Positions 33,801-45,510 of a stretch of 64,000 bases of DNA are shown here, in pieces. The position numbers and the translations under genes are program-made. Below the pieces are notes generated by a model, which saw only the letters and a program-made list of their open reading frames with translations, was not told where the DNA came from and ran no database searches. This DNA is from Ziziphus jujuba. Lineage: Eukaryota > Streptophyta > Magnoliopsida > Rosales > Rhamnaceae. The DNA lies in NCBI RefSeq assembly GCF_031755915.1, contig NC_083379.1, forward strand, positions 22,010,001 through 22,074,000, in the 5' to 3' direction. Every line of letters begins with the position of its first letter. Position 1 is the stretch's first letter.

Positions 33801-35396
33801 TGGCATCGAAACCTTCAACACCGCCATATCCAAGTGCTACGAGAATTTCTGACTCTCCTTGCTATCCTCAATATTCTGCTTCTCTCAAATGTAAGACTTC
33901 TTTACTAATCTGTCTCTCTTTGTGCCTACATCTTTGTTTCATAAATCAACCTTTAATCATCTCATAATGTTTTTTTTTTTTTTTTTTTTCTCTGTTTCAT
34001 AAATCAACCTTTAATCATCTCGTAATGTTTTCTTTTCTTTTTTTTTTTTTTCAATTTTTACTGTAGAGTTTCAATTTTTTGTCTATGAATAGTATTAAAG
34101 ATTGAAAATTTGGTTTTTTTAACACTGAAATAAGTACGCAGAGTAAAATTTCTGCAGAATTCTGACACACCCATTAGAAAATTTCCGAACTTTATGTGGA
34201 AATTTTGGAAATTTGGATGGAAAATTTTAGTTGAAGCCTAGTTTCAGTGTCAATTTTAGGAAAAAAAAGTTTGATGTTTTCAAGAGTGAAAAATTTTGGG
34301 TATGAGAAGAAAAAGGATTATTGAATTTTGGTTACTCTGTGGATGATTAAAAAGAAGATATTGTTCCTGATTGAACAAATTTTTTCTTTCTTAAGAGGTA
34401 CTGCTAATTCAGTAACTCTGCCACACCACCTGGTTTTGAAAGCTCAAACCAAGTTAAAATTATCTGAGTCAGATGCAGACTGAGGAACGTGGCTTGTGAT
34501 TGGAAGTGGGCATTGAAACTGTCATTTAGGTTATATGGGTGTGAGCAAAATGCAATTTTGTAGGCCTTCCGATGGCACTAGTTGCTCTGCTGCTACCATT
34601 TTGGCTTTGGGTTCTGTTCTGAACTATGACGAAGGGAGAGGGGGAGGAGGGGAGAGATTGTGCAAGCAATGGTGGTTGTGGAATAATTAATAGTTGGCTA
34701 TTTTGAATTTTTGTGGCATGATTAATAATTAGTTATTTTGAATTTTCTTAACTTACGCTAACTATTCGGAGCCATTGCTAGATGCGCATTCAACGGTATT
34801 AATGTGTCATCGAGTTTGTGTGGATTTTGCATTTTATCAATACTTATTGGAGTTGTTGTTATGATTGAATTGTCATGTTTAGCTACAATCTTTTTGTAGT
34901 AACAAATACTCTCTTGCATTTTCTTTTTGTAGAGATCATAGCATGATAAATATATTTAACACTTTTTATTTTATTTTATTTTTTATTGTAAAGTATTATT
35001 TCTTTTCCTTAATCATTTGCAAATTTTGATGTGACCTTTCAATATGTCCAAATTGTTAGGGGCATATTCATGCTATATAAAAGGTTCTTTAATGAGTCAT
35101 CAACTCTCTATTCCATTGCTTTTTATATTTTCTAGTGGATTCCAACTTTGGTGCTTTGTGTTATTTAACATGATTATAATTTCTTGGTGGGCATATGGTG
35201 TCTTAAATGTGAGCTGTTTAAACTTGTGTTGCTTTTTGACTTTTACTTATTGATTTAGCCACTTAAAAAGTGTATGGCCTAAAATTTCTGAACATTAATT
35301 TCCTGGGTAAATTTTGCAGGTCTAGAAGAATATCAATCAGACAAAAGCAAATGCCAAGAACACTTTGATATTTACAAGGAATGCAAGAAAAAGGAG
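33801..35396 (+). CDS. COX23: COX23-like twin CX9C protein, exons 1 and 2 (3' end not found)
   Basis: Exon 1 (33801 to about 33890, ATG at 33801, MASKPSTPPYPSATRISD) ends at a GT donor. Exon 2 (35320-35396) follows a TTTTGCAG acceptor and ends at a GTAATT donor, and the phases agree. The product shows the twin CX9C pattern, Cys21/Cys31 and Cys42/Cys52 (CYPQYSASLKC and CQEHFDIYKEC), as in the CHCH family of intermembrane-space proteins that help assemble cytochrome c oxidase. It reads 56 codons. Plant family members are about 70 residues, so the last basic exon is expected but was not recognised downstream, where a MADS-box copy starts 445 bp on. Read-through of the donor would add only seven residues. 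It may be a truncated gene, or exon 3 may be unrecognised. Intron 1 is about 1.4 kb. Confidence 0.7.
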
Positions 35397-37075
35397 GTAA
35401 TTGTTTTTTCAAATATTTGAAACCCTATAGTTTTTTTTTTTTTTTTAATAGTACTATTACTGTTGAACATTATATTGTTGTACACTTCTATTAAATATTT
35501 TTTCTTTTATTATTATATAAGTTCCTTCTCGGTAGTTGATGGTTGATGCTGTTTCTCTGTTTTCATTATCACATCTAGAGGTTTTGATGTTGGGTTTAAA
35601 ATGTTGTTGACAATTGATTTAGGTAAAATAAAGTATAAAATAATGCATTGTAAGAGTAGAAAATTAAATTTCTCTGCTTTGTACAAGTAATTTAATCAGA
35701 TCATTGATAATTGTTTTGTTGGGTTTTGATCTAGTTTCTCAATTTTTCGATACCCATCTTTATCCAAATTGTGGGTAGGATCCTTTAAATTTCTTGCTGA
35801 CCTGTCTATCTCTTTCCTTTTTTTCTATTATTTTTTCCACCATGATCATTCCAACCAACAAGACCACCAAGAAAACCCAAAACCGCCAGAAGATCGAAAC
35901 CAAGAAGCTTGAAAACAAGAGCAACAAACAAGTCATCTTCTCGAAGCACCGTGCGGGTCTTTTCAAGAAAGCCGGCGAGCTCAGTGTCCTCTGCGATGCC
36001 GAGGTCGCCGCCATCGTCTTCTCTCCCAACAACAAGGTCTTCTGCTTCGGCATTCGAGCCCCGAGACCGTAATTCACCACTACTTTTACAGCACCACCAC
36101 TAGTAGTAACACTAACACTTCTAATTCTTCGAAAGCGGCGGCGGCAGCGATGGCTTCGACCGCCGCTGCCGCAACCGGAAGAGAGTTGGTGCCGGTCGGA
36201 GAGTTCAACAGGGAGTATAGAGAAGCCATAAATGAGCTGGAGGTAGAGAAAAAGAGAGAAAAGGAGGTGAAACTTGCGTCGAAGAAAAGAAGGTGGCGTG
36301 GAGTGAGAGGTTCTGGTGGGAGGAAGAGACGGTCGACGGAATGAGATTGGAGGAGTTGGAGCAGTTCATGGCTGTTTTGAAGGAGATGAAAAGGAAGGTT
36401 GTGAATAGGACTGAAGAGTTGATGAAGAATAGTGATGCCGCTTCAAACGGTGCCGTTTTCGCTCCGCCACTGCAAGTTTCGGGTTTTCATGGAGGTGGTG
36501 GTGTTAATAATCAAGCTGGGTTTGGTGGAGATCATGATCTTGTTGTTGGTGGAGGAGAAGACGGTTCAAGTTGTTTTGGGTTTGGATTTGAAGTGGAGAC
36601 TTTTGAATTTATTTTTTCTCTCTCTCTCTCTTTTTTTTTTTTTTTTTTTTTTTTTTTGGCCTTTTGTTGTATGTGAATGGCTGACTTTGGAAGACAATAT
36701 TGTTTTTAGTTTTTTTTTTTTAATTAATTTGCTTTTTCGATGGGACATTTTTAGGTTTCGTTACATATGAATATAACGTTTTTTTTTTTTTTATGAATAA
36801 AGGCATTTTCAAAAAAAAAAAAATTTAATGCACTCTTTTTATGCTACTGTTTCTTTCTTTTATATATGCATGGTGGTTATGTAGATTGCAATTGAATTTT
36901 GAATATATAAGTTCTTAGATTCATTTGTAAGGTAAATTATGATATACAATCAAAATTATATTTTACCCCCTAAAAAAAAAAAATATGTAATTGCTGGCCT
37001 AATAAATATGTAAGATTTTTTTTTTTTTTTTTGACAAAAGAATGTTGAAATTACTAAATATTGCTTGTTACTTAT
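35195..37075 (+). repeat. Segmental duplication, copy 1
   Basis: Matches 39411-41245 along its length in direct orientation: end of COX23 intron 1, exon 2, the following spacer, MADS gene and 3' flank. Similarity starts near TGGTGTCTTA and ends after TATTGCTTGTTAC. The copies differ by point changes and small indels. The offset of about 4.2 kb places the CKB exon and AT-rich DNA between them. Confidence 0.9.
35842..36608 (+). pseudogene. Type I (M-alpha) MADS-box pseudogene, copy 1
   Basis: ATG at 35842. The MADS domain ([47 protein letters not shown]) is intact for about 77 codons, but compared with copy 2 one base is missing near 36055 and the frame stops at 36072. Further single-base losses near 36280 and 36590 break the C-terminal half, whose remnants ([16 protein letters not shown]) read in another frame at 36293-36676. 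The SRF-type domain would bind CArG-like DNA. M-alpha proteins of the AGL62 group act in endosperm and gametophyte. KH replaces KR in the SKRRAG motif, another sign of relaxed constraint. Confidence 0.85.
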
Positions 37076-37330
37076 GAGATGCCTTCCAAAAATGTTTGTA
37101 CTCTTTTACAGAAGAGTTTTAGACCCTACAAAAGTTTAAAGTCCAAACTATATTAAAATGTAGTTTATAAAGATGCTCTTAGCAAATAATAAAGAAGCAT
37201 AGTAAAAATTGATCCAAAGGGGATATTGTTTTCTTGGTAATTAAAAGGTTTGCAAAAGTTATACCTGAAGCCAAGTTACTAGGTTAAATAAATAAGTGTA
37301 TATATATTTTAGCAAAAACAAATAAGTGTG

Positions 37331-37361
<31 letters not shown>

Positions 37362-38579
37362 TATTGTAAGAGGAAAAAAAAAATCCGCTGATAGCTAAAA
37401 TTAGAAGTTAGAAAAATTAAGAATTAATTGTGAACTATTTATGTGGAAGGACAAAAAAATTGTGAAGTATTTAAACAAATAATTTTTAATTTGTTCATAG
37501 TGGAATTAAAAAAATGATATTAATTCTGGTAATTAAAAGTGTATTAGAAGGAGATAAAATGGTCCAATTTTATTTCTTTTTTATTATATGTCAATTTTCT
37601 TTTGTTATTAATTTCTTTTTTAAAAAATTTTATAATTAATTGTCTGGTCAGTATTTGTAATTTAATTCCAATTTTCACTATGTGAATTTCTCCTCATATT
37701 GGAATAGCCAAATCATACAAACATAAAATAAATATATATCAAATTTTCATGGAAACACAAATAAAATTTGTTAAAAAAAGTAATTAAAATATGCAATCTC
37801 AATTGTTGTTTATAACTCAACTTATACAACTATATCATATATAACAAATTATAAGATGGACACTAAGTTTTCTTTTGTTGCTATATTTATGTCCTATGCC
37901 ACTTCCTAAACGTCTTTTAAATGTTCTCTCTTTTCTTTTTTTTCTTATTTTCTTTTTTATTTTTGTTTTATTATTGTTACTTTTTTATTGTTTCACTCGT
38001 TATATTAATTTGGAACTACAAGTGAAATTGAAAAGGCAAAGACCTGCACGACCACTTCTTCTTCATCTTATATACTACAAAGCAAAAAATAGTATAAAAT
38101 GTTTTAAATAATAAACCCAATAATGTGTTTTTTTTTTTTTCTGAAAAACCCAATAATGTTTTTACTCTAAGACAAGAAATACCTTATATAAAATAAAGGA
38201 ATAATTTATTTTAAGAAAGTCAAACTTTATTTTATTATAAAAAAGAGAGTCAGAATTTATTTTGAGAAGTCATGTAGGAGTCTTTTTAATAATAAATTTC
38301 ATTATTTGATTAAATAAAAACATTATAGGAATATATTTAAAAAAAATTAAATTATAGACATGTGAAAACATTATTTGTTAAATAAAATTTAAAATTATAG
38401 GATCTAAAAATTTGAAAATTAAAAATTTTATTGGAAAAGGAAAAAATTATGTTATAGTGAAAAAATAAAAAAATAAATAAATGATAAGACGAAGGTTTTT
38501 TAAATTCTAGGGTTTTACACAGTTTCGTCTTCCATAAGAATCGGAGGCTCTGTGTATTGTTAAGGTTTGGGCTTGGAAC
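37076..38579. other. AT-rich intergenic DNA
   Basis: No gene recognised. It contains a (TA)n tract at about 37335-37361, several A and T runs, and weak ORFs of low complexity (for example 37875-38111, Leu/Phe-rich from T runs). The last 70 bases may be the 5' leader of the CKB-like exon. Confidence 0.6.
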
Positions 38580-38835
38580 ATGTATAGGGATCGTGGTGGG
38601 GGGTCTTCGAAATTGGAGATGGTCGGTGGTCCGCTCGATCTGAAGCGTATCAACGATGCTCTTGATAAGCACCTTGAGAAATCTTCGCCTTCGACATCCA
38701 GAGCTTTGAGTAGTAAGGACAAAGAGACTTTTTTCATACCGTCTACATCCACCGGTAAATCTCAGCTCGATCACTGCGACTCTCGCTCCGCCGCTGCCGC
38801 CGCCGTGTCTCTATGCAAGAATAAATGCTCCGATG
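38580..38835 (+). pseudogene. CKB: Orphan first exon of a casein kinase II beta-subunit gene
   Basis: ATG at 38580 gives MYRDRGGGSSKLEMVGG, then KRINDALDKHLEKSSPSTSR and, near the end, KNKCSDG. This matches the N-terminal region of plant CK2 regulatory beta subunits, which normally continues into an acidic stretch and the zinc-binding dimerisation domain. Here the match stops at GATG|GTTGGT, a plausible phase-1 splice donor. No later CKB exon is recognisable: the next homology downstream is the duplicated COX23 exon 2 at 39523. It is either a truncated duplicate or the first exon of a chimeric transcript. The frame itself is open, with an insertion of Ala codons (SAAAAAVS). Confidence 0.75.
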
Positions 38836-39522
38836 GTTGGTCTAGTTTTTGCCCCGGTTCTTAAATTTTCTTATCTTTGTAATTTTGTTCTCTGTTTTTG
38901 TCACTGGGATTTCTGGATTGTGTCACATTCTTAGGAAATTTTTGAACTTTTATGAAGTAGATTTGGTAGATCCTGATTAGTTGGGTTTTCGGTTTAACTG
39001 GTTTTGGTTAATTTTTGGATGTTTAATCTGGCCTATGCTGTTGGGAATAAGCATTTCATATGGCGTTTGGGGACTAATTGACGGAGGAATGTTCCTATGT
39101 GGGATGGTTGTTTGTAGAATAATATAATGTTTTCAACTTCTTTTAAAAAAAAATAAAAATGATATGGGTATGGCAGTATTGGGCTCTTTCCTTTCATTAT
39201 CTTATCTTCTTTGTATTTTCAAAAAAATAAAATAATAATAATCTTATCTTCTTTGTGTTTTAATCAGTATTTATGTCATTTGTTTGCAACAAATTGAGTG
39301 CTTGGAATGAGTTCGGTATATATTGTGTCTGTTCGTTTCAATTTCTGGTCTATGTGCTTGGAATGAGTTCGGTACATATGTGTCTGTTCGTTTCAATTTC
39401 TGATCTATGTTTGGTGTCTTATATGTGAGCTGTTTACACTTGTGTTGCTTTTTGAGTTTTGCTTATTGATTTAGTCACTTAAAGAGTGTATGGCCTACAA
39501 TTTCTGAATATTAATTTTGCAG

Positions 39523-39599
39523 GTCTAGAAGAATATCAATCAGACAAAAGCAAATGCCAAGAACACTTTGATATTTACAAGGAATGCAAGAAAAAGAAG
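39523..39599 (+). pseudogene. Duplicated COX23-like exon 2
   Basis: 77 bases with a TTTTGCAG acceptor and GTAATT donor, encoding the second CX9C pair (LEEYQSDKSKCQEHFDIY, then KECKKKK). It differs from 35320-35396 only at the last codon (Lys for Glu). No exon 1 copy precedes it. The upstream exon in the same orientation is the CKB-like exon, whose donor phase (1) fits this acceptor. A possible further acceptor (TTTGCAG) lies at 41386-41392. Confidence 0.8.
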
Positions 39600-40056
39600 G
39601 TAATTGTTTTTTCAAATATTTGAAACCCTATAGTTTTTCTTATAGTATTATTACTGCTGAACATTGTATTGTTGTACACTTCTATTAAATATTTGTTCTT
39701 TTATTATTATATAAGTTCTTTCTTGGTAGTTGATGGTTGATGCTGTTTCTCTGTTTTCATTATAATATCTAGAGGTTTTGATGCTGGGTTTAAAATGTTG
39801 TTGATGATTGTTTTAGGTAAAATAAAGTATAAAATAATGCATTGTAAGAGTAGAAAATTAAATTTCTCTGCTTTGTAAAAGTAATTTAATCTGATCATTG
39901 ATAATTGTGTTGTTCTTCTGATTAATATGAAATACCATAATGATTTATCGAGTTTCTCAATTTTTCGATACCCATCTTTATCCACATTGTGGGTAGGATC
40001 CTTTAAATTTTTTGCTGACCTATCTATCTCTTTCCTTTTCTATTATTTTTTCCATC

Positions 40057-40803
40057 ATGATCGTTCCAACCAACAAGACCATCAAGAAAACCCAAGGCCG
40101 CCGGAAGATTGAAATCAAGGAGCTTGAAAACAAGAGCAACAAACAAGTTACTTTCTCGAAGCGCCGTGCGGGTCTTTTCAAGAAAGCTGGCGAGCTGAGT
40201 GTCCTTTGCGGTGCTGAGGTCGCCGTCATCGTCTTCTCTCCCAAGAGCAACGTCTTCTGCTTTGGCCACCCGAGTCCCGAGACCGTAATTCACCGCTACA
40301 TTTACAGCACCACCACTAGTAGTAACATTAACACTTTTAATTCTTCGGAGGTGGCGGTGGCGGCATCGGCTGCCGCTGCCGCAGCCGGAAGAGAGGTGGT
40401 GCCAGTGGAAGAGTTCAACAGGGAATATAGAGAAGCCATGAAAGAGTTGGAGGTAGAGAAGAAGAGAGCGGAGGAGGTGAAACTTGCAGCCGTAGAAAAG
40501 AAGGCGGCGTGGAGTGGGAGGTTCTGGTGGGAGGAAGAGACGATCGATGGGATGAAGTTGGAGGAGTCGGAGCAGTTCATGGCTGCTTTGATGGAGATGA
40601 GAAGGAAAGTTGTGAATAGGATTGAAGAGTTGAAGAAGAATAGTGATGCCGCTCTGCCGTTGTCGGTTTCGGATTTTCATGGAGGTAGTGGTATTAATAA
40701 TCATGGTGGGTTTGATGGAGATCTTAGTCTTGTTGGTGGTAGTGGTGGAGGAGAAGATGGATCAAGTTGTTTTGGGTTTGGGTTTGAAGGTGGAGATTTT
40801 TGA
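40057..40803 (+). CDS. Type I (M-alpha, AGL62-like) MADS-box transcription factor
   Basis: An intronless ORF of 248 codons from ATG 40057 to TGA 40803. The in-frame ATG at 40012 is upstream of the position where the family starts and gives a hydrophobic, unlikely leader, so 40057 is preferred. Residues about 14-72 are the SRF-type MADS domain: [34 protein letters not shown], then [15 protein letters not shown] and [15 protein letters not shown]. This is typical of the M-alpha group, which lacks the K domain. An Ala-rich stretch (about 105-120) precedes a charged helix ([19 protein letters not shown]) and [16 protein letters not shown]. The tail is Gly-rich and ends [10 protein letters not shown]. 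It is likely nuclear and DNA-binding. Relatives act in female gametophyte and endosperm, but no role is shown here. Confidence 0.9.
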   Translation: MIVPTNKTIKKTQGRRKIEIKELENKSNKQVTFSKRRAGLFKKAGELSVLCGAEVAVIVFSPKSNVFCFGHPSPETVIHRYIYSTTTSSNINTFNSSEVAVAASAAAAAAGREVVPVEEFNREYREAMKELEVEKKRAEEVKLAAVEKKAAWSGRFWWEEETIDGMKLEESEQFMAALMEMRRKVVNRIEELKKNSDAALPLSVSDFHGGSGINNHGGFDGDLSLVGGSGGGEDGSSCFGFGFEGGDF

Positions 40804-42066
40804 TTTTTTTTTTTTTTTTTTTTTTTTGATGCCTTTTGGTGAATATGCATGGCTGATTTTGGAAGATAATATTGTTTTTAGTTTTTTTTTTTTAATTAAT
40901 TTCTTTTTTCGATGGGATATTTTTAGGTTTTGTTCCATATGAATAGAAATTTATTTTATGAATAAAGGTATTTTTAGAAAAAAAAAATTTAATGCACTCT
41001 TTTTATGCTACTGTTGCTTTCTTTTATATATGCATGGTGGTTATGTAGATTGCAATTGAATTTTGACTATATAAGTTTTTAGATTCATTTGTAAGGTGAA
41101 TTATGATATACGATCAGAATTATATTTGATCTAGAAAAAGAAAAAAATATATATATGCAATGGCTGACCTAATAAATATATAAGATTTTTTTTTGTTTTT
41201 TTTTTGACAAAAGAATGTTAGAATTACTTAATATTGCTTGTTACGTACGAGTTTGACTTGATTATTGATGATTTGTTTGACTGAATTCAATTTTATATAA
41301 TAATATATGTGGCAGGTTTGTTATTGAAAACTTGCTATTTGAAGGTGTGGTTTATTGAGGCAGACAATATATTTGTTTTTGTGTTTGCAGGGGTTTACAG
41401 CCCATCCAACATCTCTTTGATATTTGTTCCTCTGCAACCTAATCAGAATTGCTCAGAGCTGTGTTTGGTTGAACTGCAATTTTGATTTCATATAACCCAC
41501 AGACTGTTCTTAATTTCTTTATTTCCAACCTTTGAATACAGGGTGTGTTAATTAAAAGATTGCATATTTGTGTGTTTGGTTGGTCCATATAATTAATTTA
41601 TATAAAATATTTGCATACAATTAACAATTTATATATGTAAAAATTCGCTTATTCAAGATTTAAAAAAAAAAAAATTTGTGCAGACTATCATAGAGCGGTA
41701 ATAGACTAGACATACACGATCTAATAATAGGATGATTTTGGACAAATCTTGAATAAGAGACTCAAGTTATATCCATCCAACATAGTTTTGATGTTTTAGC
41801 TTTCAAATAAACCTATCAACCTTTTTCTATTATTTTGTTTTTTTTTTTTTCTCTTCAATGTCCACCGTTACACTTTATCTTCCTTGAATTCCAAGTTATT
41901 GAAAAATGATGAATATATATATTATGGATCTATTAGATAACTCATGAATAGTTTTATTCAACAAATACAATAAAATCGACCAGGCATGTACCGATCATAT
42001 ATGTATATATATATATATATATATACAAATATCGTAACAAATTTTACTTAGTGCATATAACTAATT

Positions 42067-42102
<36 letters not shown>

Positions 42103-42719
42103 CATAAAAAAGTTATTTAAAGTGCATATAATTAATTTTCAGATAGATATAGTTTAAAATATAATGTGGAGAATTTCTTTTTTAAATTTGGGTATCAAAG
42201 TAAAAAATTTGGAACAATTTGGAAAGACAAAGTACATCTAACATTGTACTTTTTAAATAGAATTAACTAAAATGGTTAGCTATACACTTTTTACACAAAA
42301 AGATTTTTTAATTTACATACCCAATCCACCCTAAAGTCAAACTGATTACACAAACTTCCATATCACATAAACCTAAGTATTAATTTCTTTCTTCAACATG
42401 TTATGAGCTTAAGAAATTGAATTAACATACAATTAAACAACTAATAAAACTTTTGCCGATTGGATGGTTTCTCCCATCACAACCACTTCATTAATTTTAA
42501 TAATTTCTTTTAAAGAATATATTATATATGCATGTGATGCGATGAGATGCTTGATTAGATTCTCTTTTTACCCCAAACCAAAGTATATATATGTAATTTT
42601 TCTATAATGCACCTCATCATCAACCTTATGTTGGCATATGCATCTAAGTCGAACCAACTATTAGCACAAATAGGTCTTCAACATAACTTGATAATTATAT
42701 CATCAATTATAGAAGATAT

Positions 42720-42751
<32 letters not shown>

Positions 42752-43082
42752 AATTATTGTCGTTAATAATATATATTATATATAAAATTTTATTATCATG
42801 AATATTGATATGCATATTGTATGTAAATCATAACCAAATTATATGTAATATTAAAATAATATATATATATATATATACATAAAACTCTGTAAATTATATG
42901 TAACTTGATTTGATCCGTATTATAATGTACAAATCAAGGTATGTGTTAACGAGATTGTAAAAAAAAAATATATATATATATATATATAAATATAATTTTT
43001 TTAAATTCAAATTATTGTTAATTAGGTTCTAACTATCACACAACATCATGAGTTAGACAAAATTAATTCATGTCTATATAAT

Positions 43083-43640
43083 ATATAAAAAAAGAAACAT
43101 ATGACACCACATGTCAGCATATCCTTTTTTCAAATTCATTCCAAAAACATCTTTTTTTATTTTTATTTTATATATTATTTATTCATTTATTATCTTATCT
43201 TTTATGGTTATAATTAAATATGTATAAAATCAATTTTTATTATAACTATCAAAAAATTTAAAAAAATGACATGGTAATAATTTTGAAAAAAAATTTAAAA
43301 TAAACAAAATATTTGATTTTATTTTATTTACTATATAAGTCAAATACGTAAAATATTTGCACATATATATATATATATCGTTTCCTTAATTAAATATATT
43401 TTAAATATTTTTACATATACAAATATAGTTATATGAAAATTAATAAAGATATCTTTTTATTTGAATATAAAAATATAATATCATAAATAAAAATTGTTAA
43501 ATATAGCAAAATAAAATTTATTTTCAAAGCAAATTATTTGATCTTATTTTATTACAAATTAATATATATTTTTATTATTATATTAGATGGATGGTTTAGG
43601 AAAACTAAATTTTGATCAAGTATAGAATATTATTACCCAA
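43083..43640. repeat. Diverged AT-rich direct repeat, copy 1
   Basis: Shares order and wording with 44990-45510: a CAGCATATC start, TTATGGTTATAAT..AAATATG, ACATGGTAATAATTTT, TTTCCTTAATTAAATATATT, and ATTAGATGGA near the end. Similarity looks about 80-85% by eye. No TG/CA ends or coding are seen, so the element type is unknown. Confidence 0.7.
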
Positions 43641-44161
43641 GAACGCAACTATACCCTTTAGATTATATTTATTATTATTACAAAATTATATAATATAATA
43701 TTATATAATTTTTAAAAAAGAATATTATTCTAATAACGGAATTGCAACATTTATTGTATTCAATAACTACATACAGTAATAATTTTGAAATAAATTTAAA
43801 ATAAATAAAATATTTAATTTTATTTTATTTACTAAATAAGTTAAATATATTTGGCTATAAATAAGTCAAATACATTTCAATTATAAAATTGATCTCCTTA
43901 TTTGATCTTCTTAAATATATATGGAAATATAAATAAATTAGTAATGAGATTAATTTCTTTATTTGGTAAAAAACATGTATATAATAAATAATTTTCTTAT
44001 TATTACTAAATATATTTTATCTAAAATTTCCATATACTAACACATATGCATATATGTATACTAATAAATAGAATTATATTATAAAATGATTTTGATCTCT
44101 TTACTAAGAAATTTAAAGTAAATAATGCATTTTTAAAAATTTTTCAAAAAATATTTAAAAT

Positions 44162-44163
<2 letters not shown>

Positions 44164-44228
<65 letters not shown>
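44164..44228. repeat. (AC)n microsatellite
   Basis: About 32 uninterrupted AC units followed by a short TA tract. The ORF across it is an artefact. Confidence 0.97.
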
Positions 44229-44237
<9 letters not shown>

Positions 44238-44355
44238 CTATGTTAACGAAGGAAACAAATGCATAAAATGACTTATATATATATATATATATATATTTAA
44301 ATTTGTTTTTAAAAGATAATCTTAAGATTATGATAATATATAGTAAATAATATTG

Positions 44356-44390
<35 letters not shown>

Positions 44391-44989
44391 ATACCATATT
44401 CTCAATAATTAATAAAAAATATAAAATGCAAAATACAAAAACAATGATAAAGAATATTGTACGAATATATTTAAATTGGAGTACATAAATTTTATATACT
44501 TATAAGAAAACATTAAAAAAGTTTATAAGTTATATATAAATATTTTTATTAGTTTTTAGGTTTATTTTCTTGCAAAATAATAAGATTTTATATACAATAA
44601 TTGAGAATGAGATTAATCTCTTTGTTTTATTATATAATAAAAGATATTTTTTTATTAAATATATTTCACATAAAAATTCCACATACTAATACATAGTCAT
44701 ATATATATATATGTAATAATGAAATTTCAATATCCTAATATATAAATTTCAATTATGATATTGATATTCTCATTTGATATCTTTAAAATATATGTAACTA
44801 TAAATAAATTAATAACGAGATTGAGCTTTTTATTTGATTTTTTTTAAATTTTAAAAGATAAGGAAAAAACTTATGTATGTAATTAAAGAATTTTTTATTA
44901 TTAAAATGTTTCACATAATAATTTCATAAACTAATACATATTCATATATGGATATATAATAAATATAATTTTATTATATAATATATAAA

Positions 44990-45510
44990 AGAAAAAGAGT
45001 ATGCACCATGTATCAGCATATCATTCTTCCAAATTCTGTCCAAAAGCACTTTTTTTTATTTTATTTTATTTATTATCTTACCATTTATGGTTATAACCAA
45101 ATATGAATAAAATTAATTTTTGATATAACTATTAATAATTACCAAACAATTGATAAAATGACATACAGTAATAATTTTAAAATAAATTTAAAATAAATAA
45201 AATATTTAATTTTATTTTACTTACCAAATAAGTCAAATTCATAAAATGTATTTGCATATATATAGTTTCCTTAATTAAATATATTTTAAATATTTTTACA
45301 TGTGTAAATATGGTTACATAGAAATTAATAAAAATATCTTTTTATTTAGATATAAAAATATAATATCATAAATAATAATTGTCAAACATAGCAAAATAAT
45401 ATTTATTTTCAAAACAAAATTTTGATATTATTTTATTATCAATTAATATATATTTTTATTTTTATATTAGATGGACCGATTAGAAATATAAGATTTTGAT
45501 CAAATATATT
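44990..45510. repeat. Diverged AT-rich direct repeat, copy 2
   Basis: Counterpart of 43083-43640, about 1.9 kb downstream in the same orientation. Shorter echoes of the interior occur at 43765-43870, 43980-44090, 44640-44720 and 44890-44970 (CATACTAACACATA..CATATATG-like), suggesting a family of nested duplications. Confidence 0.7.

Larger units (their letters stand above)
39411..41245 (+). repeat. Segmental duplication, copy 2
   Basis: Direct-orientation counterpart of 35195-37075. It contains COX23 exon 2' (39523-39599), the intact MADS gene and the same T-run-rich 3' flank. Beyond 41245 the copies diverge completely. Confidence 0.9.

Noticed and set aside
36566..36748. Lys-rich ORF antisense to the MADS pseudogene tail
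   Set aside because: It comes from a long T run read backward.
40024..40704. 226-codon ORF antisense to the intact MADS gene
   Set aside because: Its His/Leu-rich composition mirrors the GC-biased sense codons. The sense strand has a clear MADS domain.
44155..44382. ORF with alternating Cys and Val
   Set aside because: Translation of the AC microsatellite and TA tracts.
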